Position numbers and translations under genes: made by a program | Notes under the pieces: model-generated | The model's input: the letters and a program-made list of their open reading frames with translations, nothing else | The model's database searches: none | Told to the model about the DNA's origin: nothing | NCBI RefSeq assembly: GCF_964340395.1 | Contig: NC_135549.1 | Location: 33,476,832-33,540,831 of the forward strand | Length of the DNA stretch: 64,000 nucleotides | Origin: Glandiceps talaboti | Lineage: Eukaryota; Hemichordata; Enteropneusta; Spengelidae | Reading direction: 5' to 3' | Shown: piece by piece, positions 34,610 to 48,260 of the stretch | Numbering within the stretch: position 1 is the stretch's first letter | Layout of the letters: the number at the start of each line of letters is the position of its first letter

Positions 34610-35104
34610 TAATGATTTGATGATTTAACCACCATTCGGAAAATAACTTAATAATGTAAGCACAATTTAGTTAATCATTTGACAATGTAACCACCATTCA
34701 ATTATTGACTTGATAATGTAACAACAATTCAGTTAATGACTTGATAATGTAACCACCATTCAGTTATTGATTTGATAATGTAACCACCATTCAGTTATTG
34801 ATTTGATAATGTAAACACCATTCAGTTATTGACTTGATAATGTAACCACCATTCAGTTATTGACTTGATAATGTAACAATTCAGTTATTGACTTGATAAT
34901 GTAACCACTTTATAGTTAATGACTTGATAATATAACAACCATTCAGTTACTGACTTGATAATGTAACAACAATTCAGTTATTGACTTGATAATGTAACCA
35001 CCATTCAGTTATTGATTTGATAATGTAACCACCATTCAGTTATTGACTTGATAATGTAACCACCATTCAGTTATTGATTTGATAATGTAACCACCATTCA
35101 GTTC
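34610..35104. repeat. 31-bp minisatellite, a second unrelated family
   Basis: About 16 copies built on CACCATTCAGTTATTGACTT. Units differ by ACTTGAT/ATTTGAT, by CCACC/CAACA and by small deletions (for example near 34875). The left units are degenerate and the right units more uniform. It fills most of the 680-bp intron between exons 1 and 2. Confidence 0.92.
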
Positions 35105-35136
35105 ATGTCACCTTAATCTCACAAAATGGAGCTTAC

Positions 35137-35171
35137 CTGTGATACTGAGCTGCCTTTTGAGTTGCTGCTAC
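35137..35171 (-). CDS. Coiled-coil gene, exon 1 of those found (35 nt)
   Basis: The acceptor is TGACTGCAG and the donor is CAG before GTAAGC. It is 35 nt: two bases completing a split codon, then SSNSKGSSVSQ. It is serine-rich and not helical, so it may be a linker before the coiled coil. It is too short to carry protein signal by itself; it is accepted on splice sites and phase. It needs an upstream exon ending in phase 1, which I could not find with confidence. Confidence 0.6.
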
Positions 35172-35328
35172 CTGCAGTCATAAAGATTAATAATGCATAA
35201 TAAAGTCAGTATGTTACTATAAAACAAGTCTTCAGAGACAACATAGCTCTCAACTGGTTAGTTGTAAGGAGATATTATTTTGCATATTTAAGTTTGACAT
35301 TCTATCTATCTGAATAGGAACCATACCT

Positions 35329-35428
35329 TCAAAGATTACCCCTATAAACAAATTTAGAGAATGAATTCAAAGATTACCCCTATAAACAAATTTAGAGAAT
35401 GAATTAAAAGATTACCCCTATAAACACA
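35329..35428. repeat. 38-bp repeat, 2.5 copies
   Basis: Two and a half copies of a 38-bp unit with core GATTACCCCTATAAACAAAT. Diverged relatives of the same unit occur at about 37911-37970, separated by 2.5 kb of unique sequence. Confidence 0.92.
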
Positions 35429-37910
35429 GGAGACTTAAAGCCCTAGGAGGAGCATTTGGTAAATCCGACCCAGGTAGTTTATCAACATATTAGTGGTTGT
35501 TCACACATATTGGTTACATGTAGTTCTTGCCTAATCCAAAAGAGTCCCTTGTTATATTTTTTCCAAGTGACAGTGTTTCTGCTACATTTTTTCCGCTGCG
35601 TACGTAAGGCCAGACACCCAGTCTGGGTGAAACACGTATTTCTATAAACTTATACATACAAATTATAACCCGAAAAATATATATTGAGGGACCTCTTCTA
35701 ATAACACGATCCAAACACTGTTACACAGTGACAATTTGTATATTTGAAATTGTAAACTGATATTCTTGTGTATGAACTAACTTACTTGTATCATTTCTAC
35801 AAGGTACTAGATTACAGTTGCACACATACACTAGCGTCGGCATTTGGTCGATAGATACGTAAATTTGAAAACACCAAAATCGTTAGATAGATGGCAATTT
35901 TTTTTACACATTACAGATTACATGTAGGTCGTGTTTTGACAAGATAATCGGGAAAAATTCAAAATTAACTTCACAAGTATCGCCCGAGCCAGAGCGGACT
36001 AAGCTTTACACTTTCATACTCACTGTACACTGTACGCAAAACAGTCAGTAAAATCACAAACATGTGATTCTCTGAGTTATCCCGATGTGTATGAGTACCA
36101 CCCCAGCTATTTCAAAACAAACGCATAAATGCATATGTCGTGATGGGATGAGTACGGACTCTAGTTTGGTCTCCGCTCTGTCTCTGTATGTTTGACTACG
36201 ATGTCAATCGATGTTATTTACAGGACGAGGATTATTGCATATGGAAACGATTTTTGAGAAATCTGGAAAGAATTTAATACGATTTCTCAACTCTCAAATT
36301 CGAATGAAACATATTTTCTGACGCCTACATGTTTGTACTTGTAGTCTAGTTAGTTAGCGTTACATTCATCTCCACAACATGCACAGAGCTAGAGATCGTA
36401 GAGAACAGTCGACAGGTATAGGAACTAGCCTAGGCAGGGATGTATGATCTATGTGTACAACATAGACATTTGTCCTTGAAATTTGAGGATCATTACAGAA
36501 ATAAAAGAGTTGCCAACTTTAGATTTGTTTATGAATTATATCACTCATTTATCAGTATCAAATGTCGCGCTAAATGTTTCAAAAAATGTCTTGCTTCGGG
36601 GTAATCAGAAAATTTAACTGAAAGTATGGGAATTCTTGATCGAAACATATTCAGTCATAAAATCCTCAAGTTTCTGACAATTTCCAATACTTGTTACAAG
36701 AAAGACTGCATTCCAAGAATATTTGGTTAGCTACATGTATTACATCTGATGCCATATAATGACACGCAGAATCATTGTCCAGTTTACACCACATGGTGTG
36801 CCTCGCCTCCTGTACACGTACCGTACGTCTATCTTGTCTGTCAGTGCCACATTTTGCTTCCTCTCTTCATTTTTCTCAGATGTTTTAAGAATTTGAAAAT
36901 AGTCAGTGTCTGATCGACAAAATTTCTTTCCACTGAAGTTTAGAAAACATTTAGTTCTTCTCTACATAAATGTCGTGTTGTTGCATCATGCATCACGAGA
37001 CGTCACATAGACCTCATACTTCGCTTCGCGCTTCCTTCAACGTCCCTATGAAACTAGTTCGAAGGCTTTCGCTAGCGATAGCGTGGCCAGTCTTGTTTTA
37101 CCGCGTAATCGTCAAATGTTTTCCAAATAATTAAGAATTTATTTCCTTTTCTTTTTTTTACACTTTGGGTATTTTGGTTGCTATTAGAACTTCTGTGCAA
37201 CTCATATTTAATTTGCAAGTTATAGCTGAGCGTTGTGACCGGTAGGTAACCGGCTATTATCTACCTGCCTACTAGGTATAGGTACGTCAACAACACAACT
37301 ACTTGCCGAAAACACAAAAAGTTGTAGAATGAAATTACTAAGGAGTGTAGCAACCCAGAACGTACATCGATCAAACCGAGAAACATGTTGGTTTCATTGT
37401 AATGTCATTCTATTTCAGTAACAATGTATCATTTTCACATACTGTTCACACATGTGAGCTTGATTTTAGGCAAAATATCGGACTAATAGAGTGCATAGAC
37501 TCTTTTGTTTGCTTGTATTGTTTGCATTCGGTATTTGGCATTTCGCACTGTTATGTTGTTCATTTGCACCATTCACAGTGTCTTATCATGCTTTGTGTAA
37601 CTTGTAAGCCTAATTGACAACTGGCCAATGGTTTTTACTAGACAAATTTGAAACAAATTTTGCGTCAGCTTGATGGTAAACCTGCTATATTGACTACCAA
37701 ATTTAGTTAACGTCAGTTATTTCTACTCATGTTTCTTCACTATATATTTACAAACAGTATATATGAAATATGAGAGCCATGTGAAACTTTTTCAGTGCAA
37801 AATGGGATGAAGATATGAGGGCAAAGTCAGTGCTCCCTACAACAGTTTGAATTTCCCGCACATGCATACATTACCCATAATCCTCTTTATATAGGGGACA
37901 TCTGCCTTTA
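35429..37910. other. Longest repeat-free stretch of the window
   Basis: About 2.5 kb with no array and no recognisable transposon protein. It has locally more CpG (for example 35980-36010 and 37010-37090) than the introns. I see no convincing exon, promoter or RNA gene. A strong donor-like GTAAGT occurs on the minus strand at 35780-35785, but only a 21-nt exon could be drawn before it. Confidence 0.5.
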
Positions 37911-37970
37911 AGAGATTATCCCTATAAATATATTTAGAGACTGGCTTAAAAGCTTACCCTTATAAACACA
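37911..37970. repeat. Diverged relatives of the 38-bp repeat
   Basis: Segments GATTATCCCTATAAATATAT and GCTTACCCTTATAAACACAT are diverged versions of the unit at 35329-35428. Confidence 0.7.
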
Positions 37971-37980
37971 TATGCAGACA

Positions 37981-38084
37981 CTTGAATGGTGTCTATAAAT
38001 ACAAAACTTGAATGGTGTCTCTAAATACAAAACTTGAATGGTGTCTATAAATACAAAACTTGAATGGTGTCTCTAAATACAAAA
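37981..38084. repeat. 26-bp minisatellite, four copies in an alternating dimer
   Basis: Four 26-bp units with core CTTGAATGGTGTCTATAAAT. They alternate strictly between GTCTATAAA and GTCTCTAAA, so the true duplicated block is a 52-bp dimer. Confidence 0.94.
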
Positions 38085-38304
38085 CTTCATAAGCTATTGC
38101 AGTGTTTTCATGAAAGCCATTCAGACAGTGAACACTGCACTTGAAAACAGAAACAAAAATTCATTTGAATGCTATGATATACAAACACAGAGCATACAAG
38201 AAAGTTTTAACAGCAAAAAGTGAAATTTTCCATGTTTCCTTGTGGCCCTTACCACATTCCTGAACATTATAAAAACTTGTGTTTCATTATGACATCATTT
38301 GAAT
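38085..38304. other. Short unique spacer
   Basis: About 220 bp of AT-rich unique sequence between the 26-bp repeat and the giant array. No feature was seen. Confidence 0.5.
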
Positions 38305-40996
38305 GATCAAGTGTAACAACTCCCCACTGTGATCAAAGTCTGACTAGTGTAACAACTCCCCACTATGATCAAAGTCTGACTAGTGTAACAACTCCCAACT
38401 GTGATCAATGTCTGACTGGTGTAACAACTCCCCACTGTGATCAATGTCTGACTAGTGTAACAACTCCCAACTGTGATCACAGTCTGACTAGTGTAACAAC
38501 TCCCAACTGTGATCAATGTCTGACTAGTGTAACAACTCCCCACTTTGATCAATGTCTGACTAGTGTAACAACTCCCCACTGTGATCAATGTCTGACTAGT
38601 GTAACAACTCCCCACTGTGATCAATGTCTGACTAGTGTAAAAACTCCCCACTGTGATCAATGTCTGACTAGTGTAACAACTCCCCACTGTGATCAAAGTC
38701 TGACTAGTGTAACAACTCCCCACTGTGATCAAAGTCTGACTAGTGTAACAACTCCCCACTGTGATCAATGTCTGACTAGTGTAACAACTCCCCACTGTGA
38801 TCAATGTCTGACTAGTGTAACAACTCCCCACTGTGATCAATGTCTGACTAGTGTAACAACTCCCCACTGTGATCAATGTCTGACTAGTGTAACAACTCCC
38901 CACTGTGATCAATGTCTGACTAGTGTAACAACTCCCCACTTTGATCAAAGTCTGACTAGTGTAACAACTCCCCACTGTGATCAATGTCTGACTAGTGTAA
39001 CAACTCCCCACTGTGATCAATGTCTGACTAGTATAACAACTCCCCACTGTGATCAATGTCTGACTAGTATAACAACTCCCCACTATGATCAATGTCTGAC
39101 TAGTGTAACAACTCCCCACTGTGATCACTGTCTGACTAGTGTAACAACTCCCCACTGTGATCAATGTCTGACTAGTGTAACAACTCCCCACTGTGATCAA
39201 TGTCTGACTAGTGTAACAACTCCCAACTGTGATCAATGTCTGACTGGTGTAACAACTCCCCACTGTGATCAAAGTCTGACTAGTGTAACAACTCCCCACT
39301 GTGATCAAAGTCTGACTAGTGTAACAACTCCCCACTGTGATCAATGTCTGACTAGTGTAACAACTCCCCACTTTGATCAATGTCTGACTAGTGTAACAAC
39401 TCCCCACTGTGATCAAAGTCTGACTAGTGTAACAACTCCCCACTGTGATCAATGTCTGACTAGTGTAACAACTCCCCACTGTGATCAATGTGTGACTAGT
39501 GTAACAACTCCCCACTGTGATCAATGTCTGACTAGTGTAACAACTCCCCACTGTGATCAATGTCTGACTAGTGTAACAACTCCCCACTGTGATCAAAGTC
39601 TGACTAGTGTAACAACTCCCCACTGTGATCAATGTCTGACTAGTGTAACAACTCCCCACTTTGATCAAAGTCTGACTAGTGTAACAACTCCCAACTGTGA
39701 TCAATGTCTGACTGGTGTAACAACTCCCCACTGTGATCAATGTCTGACTGGTGTAACAACTCCCCACTGTGATCAAAGTCTAACTAGTGTAACAACTCCC
39801 CACTGTGATCAATGTCTGACTAGTGTAACAACTCCCCACTGTGATCAATGTCTGACTGGTGTAACAACTCCCCACTGTGATCAATGTCTGACTGGTGTAA
39901 CAACTCCCCACTGTGATCAATGTCTGACTAGTGTAACAACTCCCCACTGTGATCAATGTCTGACTAGTGTAACAACTCCCCACTGTGATCAAAGTCTGAC
40001 TAGTATAACAACTCCACACTGTGATCAAAGTCTGACTAGTATAACAACTCCCCACTGTGATCAAAGTCTGGCTAGTGTAACAACTCCCCACTGTGATCAA
40101 AGTCTGACTAGTGTAACAACTCCCCACTGTGATCAATGTCTGACTAGTGTAACAACTCCCCACTGTGATCAAAGTCTGACTAGTGTAACAACTCCCCACT
40201 GTGATCAATGTCTGACTAGTGCAACAACTCCCCACTGTGATCAAAGTCTGACTAGTGTAACAACTCCCCACTATGATCAAAGTCTGACTAGTGTAACAAC
40301 TCCCCACTGTGATCAATGTCTGACTAGTATAACAACTCCCCACTTTGATCAATGTCTGACTAGTGTAACAACTCCCCACTGTGATCAATGTCTGACTAGT
40401 GTAACAACTCCCCACTGTGATCAAAGTCTGACTAGTGTAACAACTCCCCACTGTGATCAATGTCTGACTAGTATAACAACTCCCCACTGTGATCAATGTC
40501 TGACTAGTGTAACAACTCCCCACTGTGATCAATGTTTGACTAGTGTAACAACTCCCCACTGTGATCAAAGTCTGACTAGTGTAACAACTCCCCACTGTGA
40601 TCAATGTCTGACTAGTGTAACAACTCCCCACTATGATCAATGTCTGACTAGTGCAAAAACTCCCCACTGTGATCAATGTCTGACTAGTGTAACAACTCCC
40701 CACTGTGATCAAAGTCTGACTAGTGTAACAACTCCCCACTGTGATCAATGTCTGACCAGTGTAACAACTCCCCACTTTGATCAATGTCTGACTAGTGTAA
40801 CAACTCCCCACTGTGATCAAAGTCTGACTAGTGTAACAACTCCCCATTGTGATCAATGTCTGACTAGTGTAACAACTCCCCACTGTGATCAATGTCTGAC
40901 TAGTGTAACAACTCCCCACTGTGATCAATGTCTGACTAGTGTAACAACTCCCCACTGTGATCAAAGTCTGACTAGTGTAACAACTCCCCACTTTGA

Positions 40997-43900
40997 TCAG
41001 TCTGACTAGTGTAACAACTTCCCACTTTGATCAATGTCTGACTAGTGTAACAACTCCCCACTGTGATCAAAGTCTGACTAGTGTAACAACTCCCCACTGT
41101 GGTCAATGTCTGACTAGTGTAACAACTCCCCACTGTGATCAATGTCTGACTAGTGTAACAACTCCCCACTGTGATCAAAGTCTGACTAGTGTAACAACTC
41201 CCCACTGTGATCAAAGTCTGACTAGTGTAACAACTCCCCACTGTGATCAATGTCTGACTAGTGTAACAACTCCCCACTGTGATCAAAGTCTGACTAGTGT
41301 AACAACTCCCCACTGTGATCAAAGTCTGACTAGTGTAACAACTCCCCACTTTGATCAATGTCTGACTAGTGTAACAACTCCCCACTGTGATCAATGTCTG
41401 ACTAGTGTAACAACTCCCCACTGTGATCAATGTCTGACTAGTGTAACAACTCCCCACTGTGATCAATGTCTGACTAGTGTAACAACTCCCCACTTTGATC
41501 AATGTCTGACTAGTGTAACAACTCCCCACTTTGATCAATGTCTGACTAGTGTAACAACTCCCCACTGTGATCAATGTCTGACTAGTGTAACAACTCCCAA
41601 CTGTGATCAATGTCTGACTAGTATAACAACTCCCCACTGTGATCAAAGTCTGACTAGTGTAACAACTCCCCACTATGATCAAAGTCTGACTAGTGTAACA
41701 ACTCCCCACTGTGATCAATGTCTGACTAGTGTAACAACTCCCCACTTTGATCAAAGTCTGACTAGTGTAACTCCCCACTGTGATCAATGTCTGACTAGTG
41801 TAACAACTCCCCACTGTGATCAAAGTCTGACTAGTGTAACAACTCCCCACTGTGATCAATGTCTGACCAGTGTAACAACTCCCCACTGTGATCAATGTCT
41901 GACCAGTGTAACAACTCCCCACTGCGATCAATGTCTGACTGGTGTAACAACTCCCCACTGTGATCAATGTCTGACTAGTGTAACAACTCCCCACTGTGAT
42001 CAAAGTCTGACTAGTGTAACAACTCCCCACTGTGATCAATGTCTGACTAGTGTAACAACTCCCCACTGTGATCAATGTCTGACTAGTGTAACAACTCCCC
42101 ACTGTGATCAATGTCTGACTAGTGTAACAACTCCCCACTGTGATCAAAGTCTGACTAGTGTAACAACTCCCCACTGTGATCAATGTCTGACTAGTGTAAC
42201 AACTCCCCACTGTGATCAATGTCTGACTAGTGTAACAACTCCCCACTGTGATCAAAGTCTGACTAGTGTAACAACTCCCCACTGTGATCAATGTCTGACT
42301 AGTGTAACAACTCCCCACTTTGATCAATGTCTGACTAGTGTAACAACTCCCCACTGTGATCAATGTCTGACTAGTGTAACAACTCCCAACTGTGATCAAT
42401 GTCTGACTAGTATAACAACTCCCCACTGTGATCAAAGTCTGACTAGTGTAACAACTCCCCACTATGATCAAAGTCTGACTAGTGTAACAACTCCCCACTG
42501 TGATCAATGTCTGACTAGTGTAACAACTCCCCACTTTGATCAAAGTCTGACTAGTGTAACTCCCCACTGTGATCAATGTCTGACTAGTGTAACAACTCCC
42601 CACTGTGATCAAAGTCTGACTAGTGTAACAACTCCCCACTGTGATCAAAGTCTGACTATTGTAACAACTCCCCACTGTGATCAATGTCTGACTAGTGTAA
42701 CAACTCCCCACTGTGATCAATGTCTGACCAGTGTAACAACTCCCCACTTTGATCAATGTCTGACTAGTGTAACAACTCCCCACTGTGATCAAAGTCTGAC
42801 TAGTGTAACAACTCCCCACTGTGATCAATGTCTGACTAGTGTAACAACTCCCCACTGGGATCAATGTCTGACTAGTGTAACAACTCCCCACTGTGATCAA
42901 TGTCTGACTAGTGTAACAACTCCCCACTGTGATCAAAGTCTGACTAGTGTAACAACTCCCCACTGTGATCAAAGTCTGACTAGTGTAACAACTCCCCACT
43001 GTGATCAATGTCTGACTAGTGTAACAACTCCCCACTGTGATCAATGTCTGACTAGTGTAACAACTCCCCACTGTGATCAAAGTCTGACTAGTGTAACAAC
43101 TCCCCACTGTGATCAATGTCTGACTAGTGTAACAACTCCCCACTGTGATGAAAGTCTGACTAGTGTAACAACTCCCCACTGTGATCAATGTCTGACTAGT
43201 GTAACAACTCCCCACTGTGATCAATGTCTGACTAGTGTAACAACTCCCCACTGTGATCAAAGTCTGACTAGTGTAACAACTCCCCACTGTGATCAATGTC
43301 TGACTAGTGTAACAACTCCCCACTGTGATCAATGTCTGACTAGTGTAACAACTCCCCACTGTGATCAATGTCTGACTAGTGTAACAACTCCCCACTGTGA
43401 TCAATGTCTGACTAGTGTAACAACTCCCCACTGTGATCAAAGTCTGACTAGTGTAACAACTCCCCACTGTGATCAATGTCTGACTAGTGTAACAACTCCC
43501 CACTTTGATCAAAGTCTGACTAGTGTAACAACTCCCCACTTTGATCAATGTCTGACTAGTGTAACAACTCCCCACTGTGATCAATGTTTGACTAGTGTAA
43601 CAACTCCCCACTGTGATCAATGTCTGACTAGTGTAACAACTCCCCACTTTGATCAATGTCTGACTAGTGTAACAACTCCCCACTGTGATCAATGTCTGAC
43701 CAGTGTAACAACTCCCCACTGCGATCAATGTCTGACTGGTGTAACAACTCCCCACTGTGATCAATGTCTGACTAGTGTAACAACTCCCCACTGTGATCAA
43801 AGTCTGACTAGTGTAACAACTCCCCACTATGATCAAAGTCTGACTAGTGTAACAACTCCCCACTGTGATCAATGTCTGACTAGTGTAACAACTCCCCACT

Positions 43901-46900
43901 GTGATCAAAGTCTGACTAGTGTAACAACTCCCCACTGTGATCAATGTTTGACTAGTGTAACAACTCCCCACTGTGATCAATGTTTGACTAGTGTAACAAC
44001 TCCCCACTGTGATCAATGTCTGACTAGTGTAACAACTCCCCACTGTGATCAAAGTCTGACTAGTGTAACAACTCCCCACTGTGATCAATGTCTGACTAGT
44101 GTAACAACTCCCCACTGTGATCAATGTCTGACTAGTGTAACAACTCCCCACTTTGATCAATGTCTGACTAGTGTAACAACTCCCCACTTTGATCAATGTC
44201 TGACTAGTGTAACAACTCCCCACTGTGATCAATGTCTGACTAGTGTAACAACTCCCCACTATGATCAAAGTCTGACTAGTGTAACAACTCCCCACTGTGA
44301 TCAATGTCTGACTAGTGTAACAACTCCCCACTGTGATCAATGTCTGACTAGTGTAACAACTCCCCACTGTGATCAATGTCTGACTAGTATAACAACTCCC
44401 CACTTTGATCAATGTCTGACTAGTGTAACAACTCCCCACTGTGATCAAAGTCTGACTAGTGTAACAACTCCCCACTATGATCAATGTCTGACTAGTGTAA
44501 CAACTCCCCACTGTGATCAATGTCTGACTAGTGTAACAACTCCCCACTGTGATCAATGTCTGACTAGTATAACAACTCCCCACTTTGATCAATGTCTGAC
44601 TAGTGTAACAACTCCCCACTGTGATCAATGTCTGACTAGTGTAACAACTCCCCACTGTGATCAATGTCTGACTAGTGTAACAACTCCCCACTGTGATCAA
44701 AGTCTGACTAGTGTAACAACTCCCCACTGTGATCAAAGTCTGACTAGTGTAACAACTCCCCACTGTGATCAATGTCTGACTAGTGTAACAACTCCCCACT
44801 GTGATCAAAGTCTGACTAGTGTAACAACTCCCCACTGTGATCAAAGTCTGACTAGTGTAACAACTCCCCACTGTGATCAATGTCTGACTAGTGTAACAAC
44901 TCCCCACTGTGATCAATGTCTGACTAGTGTAACAACTCCCCACTGTGATCAAAGTCTGACTAGTGTAACAACTCCCCACTGTGATCAATGTCTGACTAGT
45001 GTAACAACTCCCCACTGTGATGAAAGTCTGACTAGTGTAACAACTCCCCACTGTGATCAATGTCTGACTAGTGTAACAACTCCCCACTGTGATCAATGTC
45101 TGACTAGTGTAACAACTCCCCACTGTGATCAAAGTCTGACTAGTGTAACAACTCCCCACTGTGATCAATGTCTGACTAGTGTAACAACTCCCCACTGTGA
45201 TCAATGTCTGACTAGTGTAACAACTCCCCACTGTGATCAATGTCTGACTAGTGTAACAACTCCCCACTGTGATCAATGTCTGACTAGTGTAACAACTCCC
45301 CACTGTGATCAAAGTCTGACTAGTGTAACAACTCCCCACTGTGATCAAAGTCTGACTAGTGTAACAACTCCCCACTTTGATCAAAGTCTGACTAGTGTAA
45401 CAACTCCCCACTGTGATCAATGTCTGACTAGTGTAACAACTCCCCACTTTGATCAATGTCTGACTAGTGTAACAACTCCCCACTGTGATCAATGTCTGAC
45501 TAGTGTAACAACTCCCCACTGTGATCAATGTCTGACTAGTGTAACAACTCCCCACTTTGATCAATGTCTGTCTAGTGTAACAACTCCCCACTGTGATCAA
45601 TGTCTGACCAGTGTAACAACTCCCCACTGTGATCAATGTCTGACCAGTGTAACAACTCCCCACTGCGATCAATGTCTGACTGGTGTAACAACTCCCCACT
45701 GTGATCAATGTCTGACTAGTGTAACAACTCCCCACTGTGATCAAAGTCTGACTAGTGTAACAACTCCCCACTGTGATCAAAGTCTGACTAGTGTAACAAC
45801 TCCCCACTATGATCAAAGTCTGACTAGTGTAACAACTCCCCACTGTGATCAATGTCTGACTAGTGTAACAACTCCCCACTGTGATCAATGTCTGACTAGT
45901 ATAACAACTCCCCACTGTGATCAATGTCTGACTAGTGTAACAACTCCCCACTTTGATCAAAGTCTGACTAGTGTAACAACTCCCCACTGTGATCAATGTC
46001 TGACTAGTGTAACAACTCCCCACTTTGATCAATGTCTGACTAGTGTAACAACTCCCCACTGTGATCAATGTTTGACTAGTGTAACAACTCCCCACTGTGA
46101 TCAATGTCTGACTAGTGTAACAACTCCCCACTTTGATCAATGTCTGACTAGTGTAACAACTCCCCACTGTGATCAATGTCTGACCAGTGTAACAACTCCC
46201 CACTGTGATCAATGTCTGACCAGTGTAACAACTCCCCACTGCGATCAATGTCTGACTGGTGTAACAACTCCCCACTGTGATCAATGTCTGACTAGTGTAA
46301 CAACTCCCCACTGTGATCAAAGTCTGACTAGTGTAACAACTCCCCACTGTGATCAAAGTCTGACTAGTGTAACAACTCCCCACTATGATCAAAGTCTGAC
46401 TAGTGTAACAACTCCCCACTGTGATCAATGTCTGACTAGTGTAACAACTCCCCACTGTGATCAATGTCTGACTAGTATAACAACTCCCCACTGTGATCAA
46501 TGTCTGACTAGTGTAACAACTCCCCACTTTGATCAAAGTCTGACTAGTGTAACAACTCCCCACTGTGATCAATGTCTGACTAGTGTAACAACTCCCCACT
46601 GTGATCAATGTCTGACTAGTGTAACAACTCCCCACTGTGATCAATGTCTGACTAGTGTAACAACTCCCCACTTTGATCAAAGTCTGACTAGTGTAACAAC
46701 TCCCCACTATGATCAATGTCTGACTAGTGTAACTACTCCCCACTGTGATCAATGTCTGACTAGTGTAACAACTCCCCACTGTGATCAAAGTCTGACTAGT
46801 GTAACAACTCCCCACTGTGATCAATGTCTGACTAGTGTAACAACTCCCCACTGTGATCAATGTCTGACTAGTATAACAACTCCCCACTGTGATCAATGTC

Positions 46901-48260
46901 TGACTAGTGTAACAACTCCCCACTATGATCAAAGTCTGACTAGTGTAACAACTCCCCACTGTGATCAAAGTCTGACTAGTGTAACAACTCCCCACTTTGA
47001 TCAATGTCTGACTAGTGTAACAACTCCCCACTGTGATCAATGTCTGACCAGTGTAACAACTCCCCACTGTGATCAATGTCTGACCAGTGTAACAACTCCC
47101 CACTGCGATCAATGTCTGACTGGTGTAACAACTCCCCACTGTGATCAATGTCTGACTAGTGTAACAACTCCCCACTGTGATCAAAGTCTGACTAGTGTAA
47201 CAACTCCCCACTGTGATCAAAGTCTGACTAGTGTAACAACTCCCCACTATGATCAAAGTCTGACTAGTGTAACAACTCCCCACTGTGATCAATGTCTGAC
47301 TAGTGTAACAACTCCCCACTGTGATCAATGTCTGACTAGTATAACAACTCCCCACTGTGATCAATGTCTGACTAGTGTAACAACTCCCCACTTTGATCAA
47401 AGTCTGACTAGTGTAACAACTCCCCACTGTGATCAATGTCTGACTAGTGTAACAACTCCCCACTGTGATCAATGTCTGACTAGTGTAACAACTCCCCACT
47501 GTGATCAATGTCTGACTAGTGTAACAACTCCCCACTTTGATCAAAGTCTGACTAGTGTAACAACTCCCCACTATGATCAATGTCTGACTAGTGTAACTAC
47601 TCCCCACTGTGATCAATGTCTGACTAGTGTAACAACTCCCCACTGTGATCAAAGTCTGACTAGTGTAACAACTCCCCACTGTGATCAATGTCTGACTAGT
47701 GTAACAACTCCCCACTGTGATCAATGTCTGACTAGTATAACAACTCCCCACTGTGATCAATGTCTGACTAGTGTAACAACTCCCCACTATGATCAAAGTC
47801 TGACTAGTGTAACAACTCCCCACTGTGATCAAAGTCTGACTAGTGTAACAACTCCCCACTGTGATCAAAGTCTGACTAGTGTAACAACTCCCCACTATGA
47901 TCAAAGTCTGACTAGTGTAACAACTCCCCACTGTGATCAATGTCTGACTAGTGTAACAACTCCCCACTGTGATCAATGTCTGACTAGTGTAACAACTCCC
48001 CACTGTGATCAATGTCTGACTAGTGTAACAACTCCCCACTTTGATCAATGTCTGACTAGTGTAACAACTCCCCACTGTGATCAAAGTCTGACTAGTGTAA
48101 CAACTCCCCATTGTGATCAATGTCTGACTAGTGTAACAACTCCCCACTGTGATCAATGTCTGACTAGTGTAACAACTCCCCACTGTGATCAATGTCTGAC
48201 TAGTGTAACAACTCCCCACTGTGATCAAAGTCTGACTAGTGTAACAACTCCCCACTTTGA
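40997..48260. repeat. Higher-order repeat block, 7,264-bp period
   Basis: The rare 2-bp deletion unit at 40997 recurs at 48261. Other rare units recur at the same offset: CTATTGTAA (42657 to 49921), CTGGGATC (42857 to 50121) and GATGAAAG (43147 to 50411). The offset equals 202 units minus eight bases, explained by one 2-bp and two 3-bp deletions inside the block. One extra unit appears before the CTGCGATC marker (43721 to 51021, offset 7,300). Confidence 0.85.

Larger units (their letters stand above)
1069..35171 (-). other. Multi-exon gene encoding a probable coiled-coil protein (nine exons found, gene incomplete)
   Basis: This is a gene model assembled by reading the minus strand. Nine short segments of 32-78 nt are each bounded by an AG acceptor and a GT donor, and every exon-exon junction keeps one open frame. 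The exons total 461 nt, or about 153 codons. The product is rich in Q, E, K and L with little proline or glycine after the first exon, as expected for a coiled coil. Intron sizes are about 0.7, 9.2, 5.8, 6.6, 2.5, 1.8, 4.6 and 2.4 kb; the intron upstream of 35171 exceeds 28 kb unless exons were missed. No start codon, stop codon or promoter is assigned. The family is not recognised. Confidence rests on nine concordant splice pairs and phases. Additional exons, alternative exons, or a pseudogene cannot be excluded without transcripts. Confidence 0.72.

Noticed and set aside
35786-35806. Possible upstream 21-nt exon of the coiled-coil gene
   Set aside because: It has an excellent donor (CAA, GTAAGT) and a compatible phase, but the acceptor CTAG is weak and the exon is too short to judge.
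35429-37910. DNA transposon bounded by TTAA near 35443 and 37904
   Set aside because: The ends show only a few matching bases (AGxC) and TTAA is common in this AT-rich DNA. There is no transposase trace.
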